Positions 1-8,507 of a stretch of 35,038 bases of DNA are shown in pieces. Location: contig JALWYU010000099.1 of assembly GCA_026992635.1 (NCBI GenBank), forward strand, positions 1-35,038. The letters run 5' to 3'. The notes beneath the pieces were generated by a model that searched no databases, was not told the DNA's origin, and worked only from the letters and a program-made list of their open reading frames with translations. A program made the position numbers and the translations under genes. The stretch comes from Bacteroidota bacterium. GTDB taxonomy: Bacteria > Bacteroidota > Bacteroidia > JAADEI01. The first letter of the stretch is position 1. Each line of letters starts with the position of its first letter.

Positions 1-190
1 GGAATATTGTGGTGGTATTTCTCCAAAAAACTTAAATCCGGGACAATCTCCCCACAAATCCTCTTGGCGGTTTCTTCTTGCCTCCCTACTTTATCCACTA
101 AGGAATTTCCATCCTGGCATGGTTTTTGCAACGACGAATTTTGGGGAGACGAATCCTGGGAGGATGGAAGGACGTTGGTGAAATCAGGGT

Positions 191-1369
191 GTGATGGACA
201 GGCAGTGCGCAACTGAGTTCTGGTGGAGAGGTTTCTTTGGGCTGACGGCAGTGGCGGGTTGTATCTGGATGGGCAGTGGCTTGAATGCACAGGTGGTGAT
301 TACCAGCAGTGTTTTACCAGAGCCTGGCGATTCCGTTCAGGTGGTACAGTACGCTCCGGGTTTTTTGAATTTGGCGTTGCAGACGGAGACGGGCGCCGGG
401 TATTTCTGGGATTATTCGGATCTGGTGGATTCCACGTATCGGATGGTATATTATCTGGATGTGCCCACTTCGTTTGTTTGGGCGTATCAAAATCCGATTT
501 TGTATCCGGAGAATGTGGCGTCGTATTGTATGCGGGACAGTCAGTCGCGGTTCTGGCAGACGCTGGATTCTATGGGTTTACCTATTGTGATTGGGAATAC
601 CTGGACGTTTTATCGGGTGGATGCCAATCGGTTTGTCATCACGGGGATTGGTGTGGAGATGAATGGTTTTCCCTTAGCGTTTCGGTATACGCCTATTGAC
701 ACGTTGTTTTTGTTGCCCACTTCGTTTGGGAATACGGTGAGTTCACTGGCAGAGTTCGGCGAACAGATTCCCGGGATTGGCTATTATGGAGGACGGATTC
801 AGCGGACGACCTGGATTGACGGATGGGGTACGCTCGTCACGCCCTTTGACACGTTTGACGTGGTGCGCATTCGGACCAGGACTATACGCTCCGACACGCT
901 TTATCTGGATTCGCTGGGTATTGGCTTTCGTTTTCCACCACGGACCGAGGAGGTGTACTGGTGGTATTCGCCAGTGTATTCCACGCCCGTCCTGGAACTA
1001 CAGGGTATTCCTGTAGGGAATAGTTCGGTTCAGGTTCGTCAGGTGATGTATGTGGATACGACGCGTCGGCAGGTGGTGAGTACAGGCGTTGCGGTTCCTC
1101 GTAGTGGAGCAAGTTTCCATGCTTGTTCGGAGCAGATTCGGCAACTGCGTCGTGTTCTGGCGGGTCAGACAGGTTCTTTCCCCTCGGAACTCCAGCACTG
1201 GGTCTTTTACACGGTAGGTGGTAAGCAACTGTCTGCAGAGCAGATCCTGAAGGGTTTTGTTGAGGATGGGACCCGTATGCGTTGGCAACCCTTAGCTGTT
1301 CGTGTAGAGGATCCCACTTGTCGGTATGCCACAGTCGTTGTGTTGCCCCAACCTGCCGTACAAAAGTAA
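191..1369 (+). CDS. hypothetical secreted protein (signal-peptide-like N-terminus)
   Basis: 392-aa ORF (GTG at 191, in-frame ATG at 194) with hydrophobic leader 'FFGLTAVAGCIWMGSGLNAQ'. No family recognised. Confidence 0.75.
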   Translation: MMDRQCATEFWWRGFFGLTAVAGCIWMGSGLNAQVVITSSVLPEPGDSVQVVQYAPGFLNLALQTETGAGYFWDYSDLVDSTYRMVYYLDVPTSFVWAYQNPILYPENVASYCMRDSQSRFWQTLDSMGLPIVIGNTWTFYRVDANRFVITGIGVEMNGFPLAFRYTPIDTLFLLPTSFGNTVSSLAEFGEQIPGIGYYGGRIQRTTWIDGWGTLVTPFDTFDVVRIRTRTIRSDTLYLDSLGIGFRFPPRTEEVYWWYSPVYSTPVLELQGIPVGNSSVQVRQVMYVDTTRRQVVSTGVAVPRSGASFHACSEQIRQLRRVLAGQTGSFPSELQHWVFYTVGGKQLSAEQILKGFVEDGTRMRWQPLAVRVEDPTCRYATVVVLPQPAVQK

Positions 1370-1461
1370 CACAGGCACTGCGAGTTTGATGATGGCGTGG
1401 GCGTATACACGACGCGAATGGATTGCGCCACCACAGCGACGATGACCGCGCCAGCCCCTCC

Positions 1462-3183
1462 TCACAGCACCAGTTCGTATGGACGGCGGTGACGGACCTC
1501 CACGTAATCCAAGAATGCCTGGGCAACCATTCGCCGTCCTCCAGGCGTGGGGTATTCCCCGGTAAAGTACCAGTCGCCACGATGATGGGGAATCGCCCGG
1601 TGTAACCCAGCCACCGACTGATAGACAATAATCAGTTCAGGGGCAAAAGCACGTGGACGGACCAGCCGGGCAATCTCCCGGGAAATCTCCTCTTCGCGAA
1701 AGAGGGCATACAGCTGCTGAACCGGATTCATGTGGGGCTCCCGCGCCTGAACCACCTGTTGACATTCTTCAATGACCCGTTCAAAGAGCTCGGTTTTCCT
1801 GCCAGAACGCGTCAGCAGGGAAACCACCGCCTGAAAAGCAATCAGTTCATCCAGCCGGCTCATGTCTATCCCGTAAAAATCCGGATAGCGAATCTGGGGG
1901 GCAGAGGATACGAAAATGATCCGGCGCGGCGCTAAATGCGCCAGCGTCGTTAAGATGCTCTCACGCAGCGTAGTCCCCCGAACAATGGAATCATCAATCA
2001 CCACCAGCGTATGAAAAGTACCTGGGGCAAACCATGTCAAATCGTACACGTGCCGCACCAGAATAGAGCGATGTTCTTCCCGAGAGATAAACGTCCGGAG
2101 GCGTGTGTCCTTCACCAGAAGCTTGACACGGCGCACGGGCTGACCCAGCAACTCGGAAATCCGATCCGTCAAACCCAGAAAAGCGGGTTCCGCCGTATTG
2201 GGCACGTACGAAAAGGCGATTTTCTCCACGGGGGTATTCCGGACCAGCGGTAATACGCGTCCCGCCAGTTCTGCCCCCAAGCGATAGCGCTCCTCGTAGA
2301 TCGCCGGGTCAGAAGGACGCGAAAAGTAGATCCGCTCAAATGAGCAGGCGTACACGCGTGAGGCAGACTGCCGAATCCGTACTAAAGCCGGTGTGCCATC
2401 TTCGTCCACGATTAAGGCTTTGCCCGGCGGCACTTCCTCAATCTCACTCAGTGAGACGGAAAATGCTGTAGAGAGGGCGCCACGCTCCGAGGCACAGGCA
2501 ATAAACCTTTCATTGACTGTGAAGTACGCCGGTCGGATCCCCCAGGGATCCCGATAGACAAAGCAAGTACCCGTGCCAGTACCTCCAATGAATGCCCATC
2601 CCCCATCCCAGAGTACGGAACACTCTTTGAGGGCATCCGCAACCGATGCCCCCTGCTGAATCCAGAAAGCAAAGTGGGTTGCCAGTAAGAAAGTGTCCGA
2701 CGTATGGGGCGGGGAAATCCGATGGCGACGCAAAAAACTCCATACCTCCTGGATGTTGGTCAGGTTGAAGTTGCCGGCAAAGAAAATAGTCTGTGCGCGC
2801 TGGAGGGCGGGCAAGACGATGGGCTGGCAAGCCTCCAGGGAATACCCCCCGTAAGTCCCATAGCGCACGTGCCCGGCAAAGCACGTCCCCTGTAAAGGCG
2901 GAGCATTTTCGGACAGGGCACGATGAACCTTTTGCAGGAGCGTGTCAAAGGGGTCGGCTTCCGGAACCTTCACCGCCAAGTAGTAGGGCTGACCCGCAGG
3001 CGCACCCGGGTGCAACGCCAGGAAACCCGCACCATCCTGCCCCCGATTCCGTTGTTTTTGCATCAGGAGAAGGAAGCGCAAAGCCGGGTGAGGTGCTAAG
3101 GATTCCCGAGCCACCACCGGATCCCCGCGCAGGATCAGCAAGCCAATTCCACAGTGGTGTTTGGCTTCAATGGCTTTAGAGAT
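1462..3183 (-). CDS. purF: amidophosphoribosyltransferase-like protein (class II glutamine amidotransferase + PRTase)
   Basis: 'QKQRNRGQDGAGF' and 'HVRYGTYGG' (GATase II) and 'VVIDDSIVRGTTLRESI' (PRPP-binding loop). The reading frame continues upstream of the TTG at 3141 as 'ISKAIEAKHHCGIGLLILRGDP', which contains the catalytic Cys. The start is uncertain (ATC 3183 or ATT 3171?). Confidence 0.88.
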   Translation of the reverse strand: MSKAIEAKHHCGIGLLILRGDPVVARESLAPHPALRFLLLMQKQRNRGQDGAGFLALHPGAPAGQPYYLAVKVPEADPFDTLLQKVHRALSENAPPLQGTCFAGHVRYGTYGGYSLEACQPIVLPALQRAQTIFFAGNFNLTNIQEVWSFLRRHRISPPHTSDTFLLATHFAFWIQQGASVADALKECSVLWDGGWAFIGGTGTGTCFVYRDPWGIRPAYFTVNERFIACASERGALSTAFSVSLSEIEEVPPGKALIVDEDGTPALVRIRQSASRVYACSFERIYFSRPSDPAIYEERYRLGAELAGRVLPLVRNTPVEKIAFSYVPNTAEPAFLGLTDRISELLGQPVRRVKLLVKDTRLRTFISREEHRSILVRHVYDLTWFAPGTFHTLVVIDDSIVRGTTLRESILTTLAHLAPRRIIFVSSAPQIRYPDFYGIDMSRLDELIAFQAVVSLLTRSGRKTELFERVIEECQQVVQAREPHMNPVQQLYALFREEEISREIARLVRPRAFAPELIIVYQSVAGLHRAIPHHRGDWYFTGEYPTPGGRRMVAQAFLDYVEVRHRRPYELVL

Positions 3184-3201
3184 TTTGCCCTGTAGTGAAG
3201 A

Positions 3202-4560
3202 TTAACGTTTTTGCTCCCCGGGAAGGTTCATCCAAGCCTGGATTAGATCCGCGTCGGGCAATCCCTCTAATTGTCGGCGTAGCCATTCTAAGGCAATGAT
3301 TGTTGCTCGCCGAATAACCTCTAATCGGTCAGTACCCAGCCAGACACGGGTACTTTGCGTCTGACCCGGCGTTACCACCGCGATACACACGGTGCCGACG
3401 GGTGTTGTCGTACTCCCTCCCGAGGGACCAGCAATCCCCGTAGTGGCAAGCGCACAGTCCGCACCAAATTGACGCGCAACGTTTTCTGCCATTGCCCGGG
3501 CAACCGCTTCTGAAACCACGCCCTCCCTGTGAATAACACGTTGGGGTACGTCCAGCCACCGTTCCTTAATCTCTGTGTGGTAGGCAACCACGCCTCCCAC
3601 AAAGTAGTCGCTACTGCCCGGAATGGCTGTAATACAGTGGGCGAGATATCCGCCTGTACAGCTCTCGGCAAGGGCAAGCGTATAGCCCCGCATACGCAGT
3701 GCTTCGCCAACGACCGCCGCAAGTGCAACCCCTGCTTCTTCTGCATACACACGGTGCCCCAGGTATTTTCGGATTTCCCCGGCAAGTGCCCGACCACTAT
3801 CTGCCTGATGCTCCGGCGCACGAACCACCACATCCACCAGAATATCATTCGGATAAAAACCGACCTCCACCGAATCGGGCACTTCCGCCACCACCTCCTC
3901 AGGAATGCACTTCTGAACATGCGCTTCCACAAATCCTGCCGTACGGAACGTCCACTGGAGGACGCGCATCAATCGCCATTCCCGCTGCAAGCGCGGGAGT
4001 ACACTCTCCTGAAAAATCGCACGCATCTCAGCCGGAACGCCCGGCAATGCTACGAACACTGCCTCTGGCGTTTTCAGCCAGATACCGGGTGCCGACCCTA
4101 TGGGATTCTCTAAGGGTTCCGCCCCCTCGGGCAACAACGCCTGAACGCGCAGGCTTTCCTCTGCTTCCGACAAGCCCAATTGCCGCGCATACCTGCGTAC
4201 GATTTGCCATGCCCCCTCATCAAAGCGCAACCCACGACCCGTAAAACGCGACAGTGCCGGACGCGTCCGATCGTCAGGCGTCCCGCCCAGCCCACCGGTC
4301 AACACCACCAGATTGGCAAAGCGCGATGCTTCTCCCAGGGCATGGACTATGGCATCTTCGTCATCGGGAACGACACTTCCCCCTACGACTCGTCCTCCTG
4401 CCTCCGAAATCCGATGCGCCAGCCATGTAAAATTTCCATTGGGTGTCCTCCCCGTAAGCAACTCATTGCCAATGCTGAGAATCCAGGCGCGCAGATCAGT
4501 CCGTATCGTTTCTTGTGTGTCGGATTGCAGACTTTGAACCACCTGCCCCTGATCCGTCAT
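3202..4560 (-). CDS. cinA: CinA family protein (competence/damage-inducible; nicotinamide-nucleotide amidohydrolase)
   Basis: 'SIGNELLTGRTPNGNFTWLAHRI', 'VVLTGGLGGTPDDRTRPAL' and C-terminal 'LALAESCTGGYLAHCITAIPGSSDYFVGGVVAYHTEIK'. The ATG at 4560 (MTDQGQ) is preferred because the longer ORF overlaps rng. Confidence 0.95.
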   Translation of the reverse strand: MTDQGQVVQSLQSDTQETIRTDLRAWILSIGNELLTGRTPNGNFTWLAHRISEAGGRVVGGSVVPDDEDAIVHALGEASRFANLVVLTGGLGGTPDDRTRPALSRFTGRGLRFDEGAWQIVRRYARQLGLSEAEESLRVQALLPEGAEPLENPIGSAPGIWLKTPEAVFVALPGVPAEMRAIFQESVLPRLQREWRLMRVLQWTFRTAGFVEAHVQKCIPEEVVAEVPDSVEVGFYPNDILVDVVVRAPEHQADSGRALAGEIRKYLGHRVYAEEAGVALAAVVGEALRMRGYTLALAESCTGGYLAHCITAIPGSSDYFVGGVVAYHTEIKERWLDVPQRVIHREGVVSEAVARAMAENVARQFGADCALATTGIAGPSGGSTTTPVGTVCIAVVTPGQTQSTRVWLGTDRLEVIRRATIIALEWLRRQLEGLPDADLIQAWMNLPGEQKR

Positions 4561-4564
4561 GGCG

Positions 4565-6382
4565 CTATCCTTTCCGGGAAGACGAAGACGACGAAGAAGA
4601 CGAAGCCCCTCGGGAGGACGCCCTCCGACTCCGCACACTGCTACTGCTGCTGCCACCGACCGAGCTCCTCGCCTGTTGTTGTTGCTGCTGTTGCCGCGAC
4701 AAAATCCGGCGCTGCAACAATGGGCTGGAAGAGGTTGCGCGTGTCCGGCTCTTCGTGGGTTTCAATACCTGATAATTCTCGCCAATGGAGGTGATTGCTT
4801 GCTGACGCTTGCGCGTCTCCACGGGCAACGAAGGAATCAACTGGAATTCCATAGGACGCAGCTCAGGCACCGGACGAAACCGAAGCCAGCAACGCAACCG
4901 CAAAGACAAACGCAATGCCCTTGACGGAAACCCCACTTTGTACAAACTGTAAATCTCCGGAGAAACCCGCACAGTACACACCCACTTGCGTGGATAGGCT
5001 TTTCGCCACTCCAGCAAATACCGTTCAATGGTTCGGAGCAGAACGCTGGCAGAAGGTGCACTGCCCGTACCATCGCACCAGGGACAATCCACCTTTATAG
5101 ATGGAGGTACGTACGTTCTCTCTCGCGTCATCTGCAAAATGTTGAATCGTGTAAGTGGCAGAATCACATGTTTGGCTTTATCCACCTGCATGTACTTCTG
5201 GAAGGTCTGATACACTTCGTTGCGGCTTTCGCGCTTTTTCATGTCAATGAAGTCAATCAGGATCAAGCCACCCAGATCGCGCAACCGGATTTGTCGGGCA
5301 ATTTCTTTGCACGCCAGCAGATTAATCTTGAGCGCAGTGAGTTCTTGCGACCCTTCCCGGGGCACGTAACTCCCTGAATTCACGTCAATCACATGAAAAG
5401 CCTCCGTCCGGTCAATCACTAAGTACGCACCCTCGGGCAACGGAACCACCCGCGAATACGCCAGCTGAATCTGTTCCTGAACCTTGTAAAAATCAAAAAG
5501 GGGCGTAGAAGGCTGGTGCAACCGCAACTTATCCACCAGATTGGGCACCTCCTGCTTCAAATATTCACGCACCTCTTCGTACGTTTCCCGGTCGTCAATC
5601 ACAATCCGCGTAACCTGATCCGGCAGCAAATCCCGCAAAATTGTATGCAGCCGATTGGGCTCCCGGTAAATACGTTGCGGGACAAGGCGCCCACGACGAT
5701 ATTGCTCCGATAACGCACGCACACGATTCACTATAGACTGCCAGATAGAACGCAACTGCTGGAACTCTTCAACAAATTCCCGTTCCGTCGCATATTGCGC
5801 TGCCGTCCGGGCAATGATTCCAAACAACGGATGACTGTTCCGCTCAATGAATCGGCGCAACCGCGCACGAATTCGCCGATCCTTGATCTTCCGCGAAATC
5901 CCTTTCACATCCTGAAAAGGATGCAAGACCAGATACCTGCCCGCCAACGCATATTCACATGAGACGCGCGGACCCTTGGATTCCACCGGCTCTTTCTTAA
6001 CCTGGACAGGCAGGAAAATATCTTCCTTAAGTACCTCCGTAATGTTGCCCGTTGCCTTCGTCTGCGGCTCAATCTTGAAGTCTTCCAGGAATGGCGACAG
6101 TTTTTTTCCCGCGAGCAGTTCCGAGAAAAACCGGACGATCGTCCGAATGTTCGGCGTCAAATCTGAGTAATGCAGGAAGCCATCGCGTTCAAACCCCAGA
6201 TCCACAAACGCCACGTTCAATCCGCCGGACACCCGACGAATCCGTCCTAAGAAAATATCCCCGACCGCTAAGGGTTTTTCCAGCTTCTCGCGAATGTACG
6301 AAACCAGTAAACCATCCTCCGTAATCGCTATGTGAATTTCGTCTTGCTGCCTGTCGCGATGAATCAGGACTAACCGTTCCAT
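4565..6382 (-). CDS. rng: ribonuclease E/G family protein with a low-complexity Gln/Ser/Arg C-terminal tail
   Basis: S1-like 'VGDIFLGRIRRVSGGLNVAFVDLGFERDGFLHYSDL', 'FHVIDVNSGS', 'RDLGGLILIDFIDMKKRESRNEVYQ', 'CPWCDGTG' zinc-link. Tail 'QQQQQQQARSSVGGSSSSSVRSRRASSRGASSSSSSSSSRKG'. Confidence 0.95.
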   Translation of the reverse strand: MERLVLIHRDRQQDEIHIAITEDGLLVSYIREKLEKPLAVGDIFLGRIRRVSGGLNVAFVDLGFERDGFLHYSDLTPNIRTIVRFFSELLAGKKLSPFLEDFKIEPQTKATGNITEVLKEDIFLPVQVKKEPVESKGPRVSCEYALAGRYLVLHPFQDVKGISRKIKDRRIRARLRRFIERNSHPLFGIIARTAAQYATEREFVEEFQQLRSIWQSIVNRVRALSEQYRRGRLVPQRIYREPNRLHTILRDLLPDQVTRIVIDDRETYEEVREYLKQEVPNLVDKLRLHQPSTPLFDFYKVQEQIQLAYSRVVPLPEGAYLVIDRTEAFHVIDVNSGSYVPREGSQELTALKINLLACKEIARQIRLRDLGGLILIDFIDMKKRESRNEVYQTFQKYMQVDKAKHVILPLTRFNILQMTRERTYVPPSIKVDCPWCDGTGSAPSASVLLRTIERYLLEWRKAYPRKWVCTVRVSPEIYSLYKVGFPSRALRLSLRLRCWLRFRPVPELRPMEFQLIPSLPVETRKRQQAITSIGENYQVLKPTKSRTRATSSSPLLQRRILSRQQQQQQQARSSVGGSSSSSVRSRRASSRGASSSSSSSSSRKG

Positions 6383-6812
6383 GATTCACAGAGTTTTTTA
6401 CCGCGCTGCCTGAGACAGACACACTCCCTGAACAAGCACCCACAATACCACCCCACCAGGAACCACAAGAATCCGCCACACTAACGCCAGAAGCCACAAC
6501 CCCAGCACATTGCCAGAAAGACAGGAAAACAATGTGCGGACAGTTGGCGACCTCACCACCACCAAGAGTGCCCACCGAACTGGCGTTCAACCCCGGTGGA
6601 CCTTTACCCCGAGCACACCACCACCTTCCTGAACGATTCATCCTTCCGCACCGCTTCATGGATTTACCCACTGCCCATCACCAGAAGGATTCAGAGCGGC
6701 ATATACAACTTGCCTGGGTTTTCCAATCCATTGTCTGGGGAAACCAATCAACACCTTAGACAACTTGTACGTCAGCGGTTCCCCACTTCTTCCAGCCTGA
6801 AATGCCAACACC

Positions 6813-6911
6813 CTAAGCCTTGTATTTGGTTTTGTATCGCATTTTCTTCCTGCGCTTCTTCAACTTGTGTTTATTCATTTTCTTCCGTTTGCGCTTCCTG
6901 CCGCAGGGCAT
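6813..6911 (-). CDS. AURKAIP1/COX24-domain-like (mS38-type) basic microprotein, probable ribosome-associated protein
   Basis: ATG at 6911 encodes MPCGRKRKRKKMNKHKLKKRRKKMRYKTKYKA* (32 aa). It closely resembles Bacteroidota 'MPSGKKRKRHKMATHKRKKRLRKNRHKKK'-type proteins (recalled from memory). It sits inside the longer 6813..7058 ORF call and overlaps the upstream CDS end by 41 nt. Confidence 0.8.
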   Translation of the reverse strand: MPCGRKRKRKKMNKHKLKKRRKKMRYKTKYKA

Positions 6912-7755
6912 GGCTTCCGGATTTTTCCACTTTTCCAGAGTCTTCGGATGCATTGAGTGTAACGTCAGCAGACGGAACAAATGTTTCAGGATTTCGTGCA
7001 GTGCTGTGGCGAAGCAACAGATTAACGATCCACTGGAGTTGCTGGCGACCAACTCCACCCCTCACAAAAGTGGTATCTGCCTCTGAGTCAGGCAGGAACC
7101 CCTCCCAACCCACCGCATGACCAATGAATGCAACCAGTGCCCTGTTGACAGAATCTTCAGGGTCCATTCGCCACAAAGTCAGTGCAATTTCGCGAGCAGT
7201 TACCGTATCCCCCACCACCCAGGCAGCCACCGCCACCGTCCAAACCCAGCGTTTCCACGAAGGACGATGACGCCATTGCATCGCCCCTCCCTGCAACCGA
7301 AGAAGGGTTACAGCACGCATTGCCAGGGCATGCAACCGATCGCCTCCATAGCGCAAAAACAACCGCAAATACGCAAGAGGCAACCATATATAACACGAGT
7401 CTAACGACACATTGCGCACCACCACCTGCTCACACACAAAAAAACGCCACCAGAACGTGGTATCTTCCTGCCACAGGGCTTCCGTAACAGGCTGCTCCCC
7501 TTTACGGACGGCATCCAGCCACGACAGACGCCGTACCCACTCCTCCTGACCTGACCCGGCACTGAACAGGGAATCACGCCAGGCAACCCACGGATCCCAC
7601 CCTCCAGAACCCGTATCTCCTGGCGCCAGTGCCGAGCCCACAGGAATAATCCATGCCCCAAGCCCCGCACACACCACAATAACCACTACCCACACACCAG
7701 TGGTGATCAGGGGGGCATGCCCCCTCCCCTTCGCAATGACACCCACCTTGTTCAC
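6871..7755 (-). CDS. hypothetical membrane-anchored protein
   Basis: 294-aa ORF with N-terminal TM 'GVWVVVIVVCAGLGAWIIPVG' and helical repeat-like, Trp-rich remainder. Same strand as and adjacent to the HU gene. Confidence 0.75.
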   Translation of the reverse strand: MNKVGVIAKGRGHAPLITTGVWVVVIVVCAGLGAWIIPVGSALAPGDTGSGGWDPWVAWRDSLFSAGSGQEEWVRRLSWLDAVRKGEQPVTEALWQEDTTFWWRFFVCEQVVVRNVSLDSCYIWLPLAYLRLFLRYGGDRLHALAMRAVTLLRLQGGAMQWRHRPSWKRWVWTVAVAAWVVGDTVTAREIALTLWRMDPEDSVNRALVAFIGHAVGWEGFLPDSEADTTFVRGGVGRQQLQWIVNLLLRHSTARNPETFVPSADVTLNASEDSGKVEKSGSHALRQEAQTEENE

Positions 7756-7765
7756 CGGGCTCAGC

Positions 7766-8086
7766 TTATTCTGCTTTTTCAGCCCTTTCAGCCTCTTCCT
7801 TCAAGCCTTCCAGGACCGCCCGCTTGAAATTCGGGTAAGGACGAAAACCAGGCACAAATCGCGCGGGCACCACAATGGGCTTGCCCCGGTTGATGTCCCG
7901 CGCAACGCGCCGCCGTTGCAACTTGGGGTAAAACACCCCAAAGTTCCGGAAGATGACCGGGTTGCCCCGAGCCACCTCGTCAATGATCACATTGAGGAGT
8001 TCCTCAATGACGAGCCGAACCTGCGAAGCGGGTAAGCCCGTCCGTCGTGCAACCTCTGCGATCGCTTCTTTCCGACGCATGTTCAT
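7766..8086 (-). CDS. HU/IHF family DNA-binding protein
   Basis: 'MNMRRKEAIAEVARRTGLPASQVRLVIEELLNVIIDEVARGNPVIFRNFGVFYPKLQRRRVARDINRGKPIVVPARFVPGFRPYPNFK'. The longer ORF (to 8284) extends into rnpB, so the start is trimmed to the ATG at 8086. Confidence 0.92.
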   Translation of the reverse strand: MNMRRKEAIAEVARRTGLPASQVRLVIEELLNVIIDEVARGNPVIFRNFGVFYPKLQRRRVARDINRGKPIVVPARFVPGFRPYPNFKRAVLEGLKEEAERAEKAE

Positions 8087-8141
8087 CTCTTTTATGAGAT
8101 ACTTTCCATGGGTAAGGTAAGGCAGAAAAAACAAATACCTG

Positions 8142-8507
8142 GGGATGGGGGTAAGCCGGATTCTGTTTTTGACGCCTGTCATTTGTCTGAGCAGCCCACC
8201 TGCCGGCACCGGGCGGGCAACCCTCCCCTCCACCAATCGGGTGGGCCGGCATTTCGGCTTTGTAGCCCTGTGGGGTTTGCCCAACTGTCCCCTCGCGGGG
8301 ACAGCCCCCGCCTACGCGGGTTTTCACCCTGTCCCAAAGGACAGGATAGTTTCTGTGGCACTTGCCGTCCCACCCACTTTTCAGTGGGTGAGCCTCCGGT
8401 TCCCCGGAGCACAGTGCCCTGGGCTATCCGGACTTTCCTCACCTGGCGACTTCCTCCTCCGACAACCCACTGCTTCTGCCGCCAGGTGCGACAGGCACCC
8501 CCATCCC
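8142..8507 (-). ncRNA. rnpB: RNase P RNA (bacterial type A-like)
   Basis: Minus strand has GAGGAAAGTCCGG, GCCACAGAAA, AGGGTGAAAA, GGGCAAACCCCAC and ACAGAATCCGGCTTAC. P1 GGGATGGGGG (8507-8498) pairs with CCCCCATCCC (8151-8142). P2 GCCTGTC (8496-8490) pairs with GACAGGC (8180-8174). P3 ACCTGGCG (8487-8480) pairs with CGCCAGGT (8448-8441). Confidence 0.96.

Noticed and set aside
882-1628. 248-aa minus-strand ORF
   Set aside because: Overlaps the better-supported secreted-protein ORF 191..1369 and the purF 3' end, with no recognisable features.
3529-4113. 194-aa plus-strand ORF
   Set aside because: Antisense to cinA, which has clear family motifs.
4515-4772. Plus-strand ORF with poly-Asp/Glu, poly-Leu and poly-Cys runs
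   Set aside because: Antisense image of the rng low-complexity tail triplet repeats.
6189-6671. 160-aa minus-strand ORF at the 5' end of rng
   Set aside because: Overlaps rng by ~190 bp out of frame. Ser/Gly-rich with no family signal. The intergenic part is covered as an unexplained gap instead.
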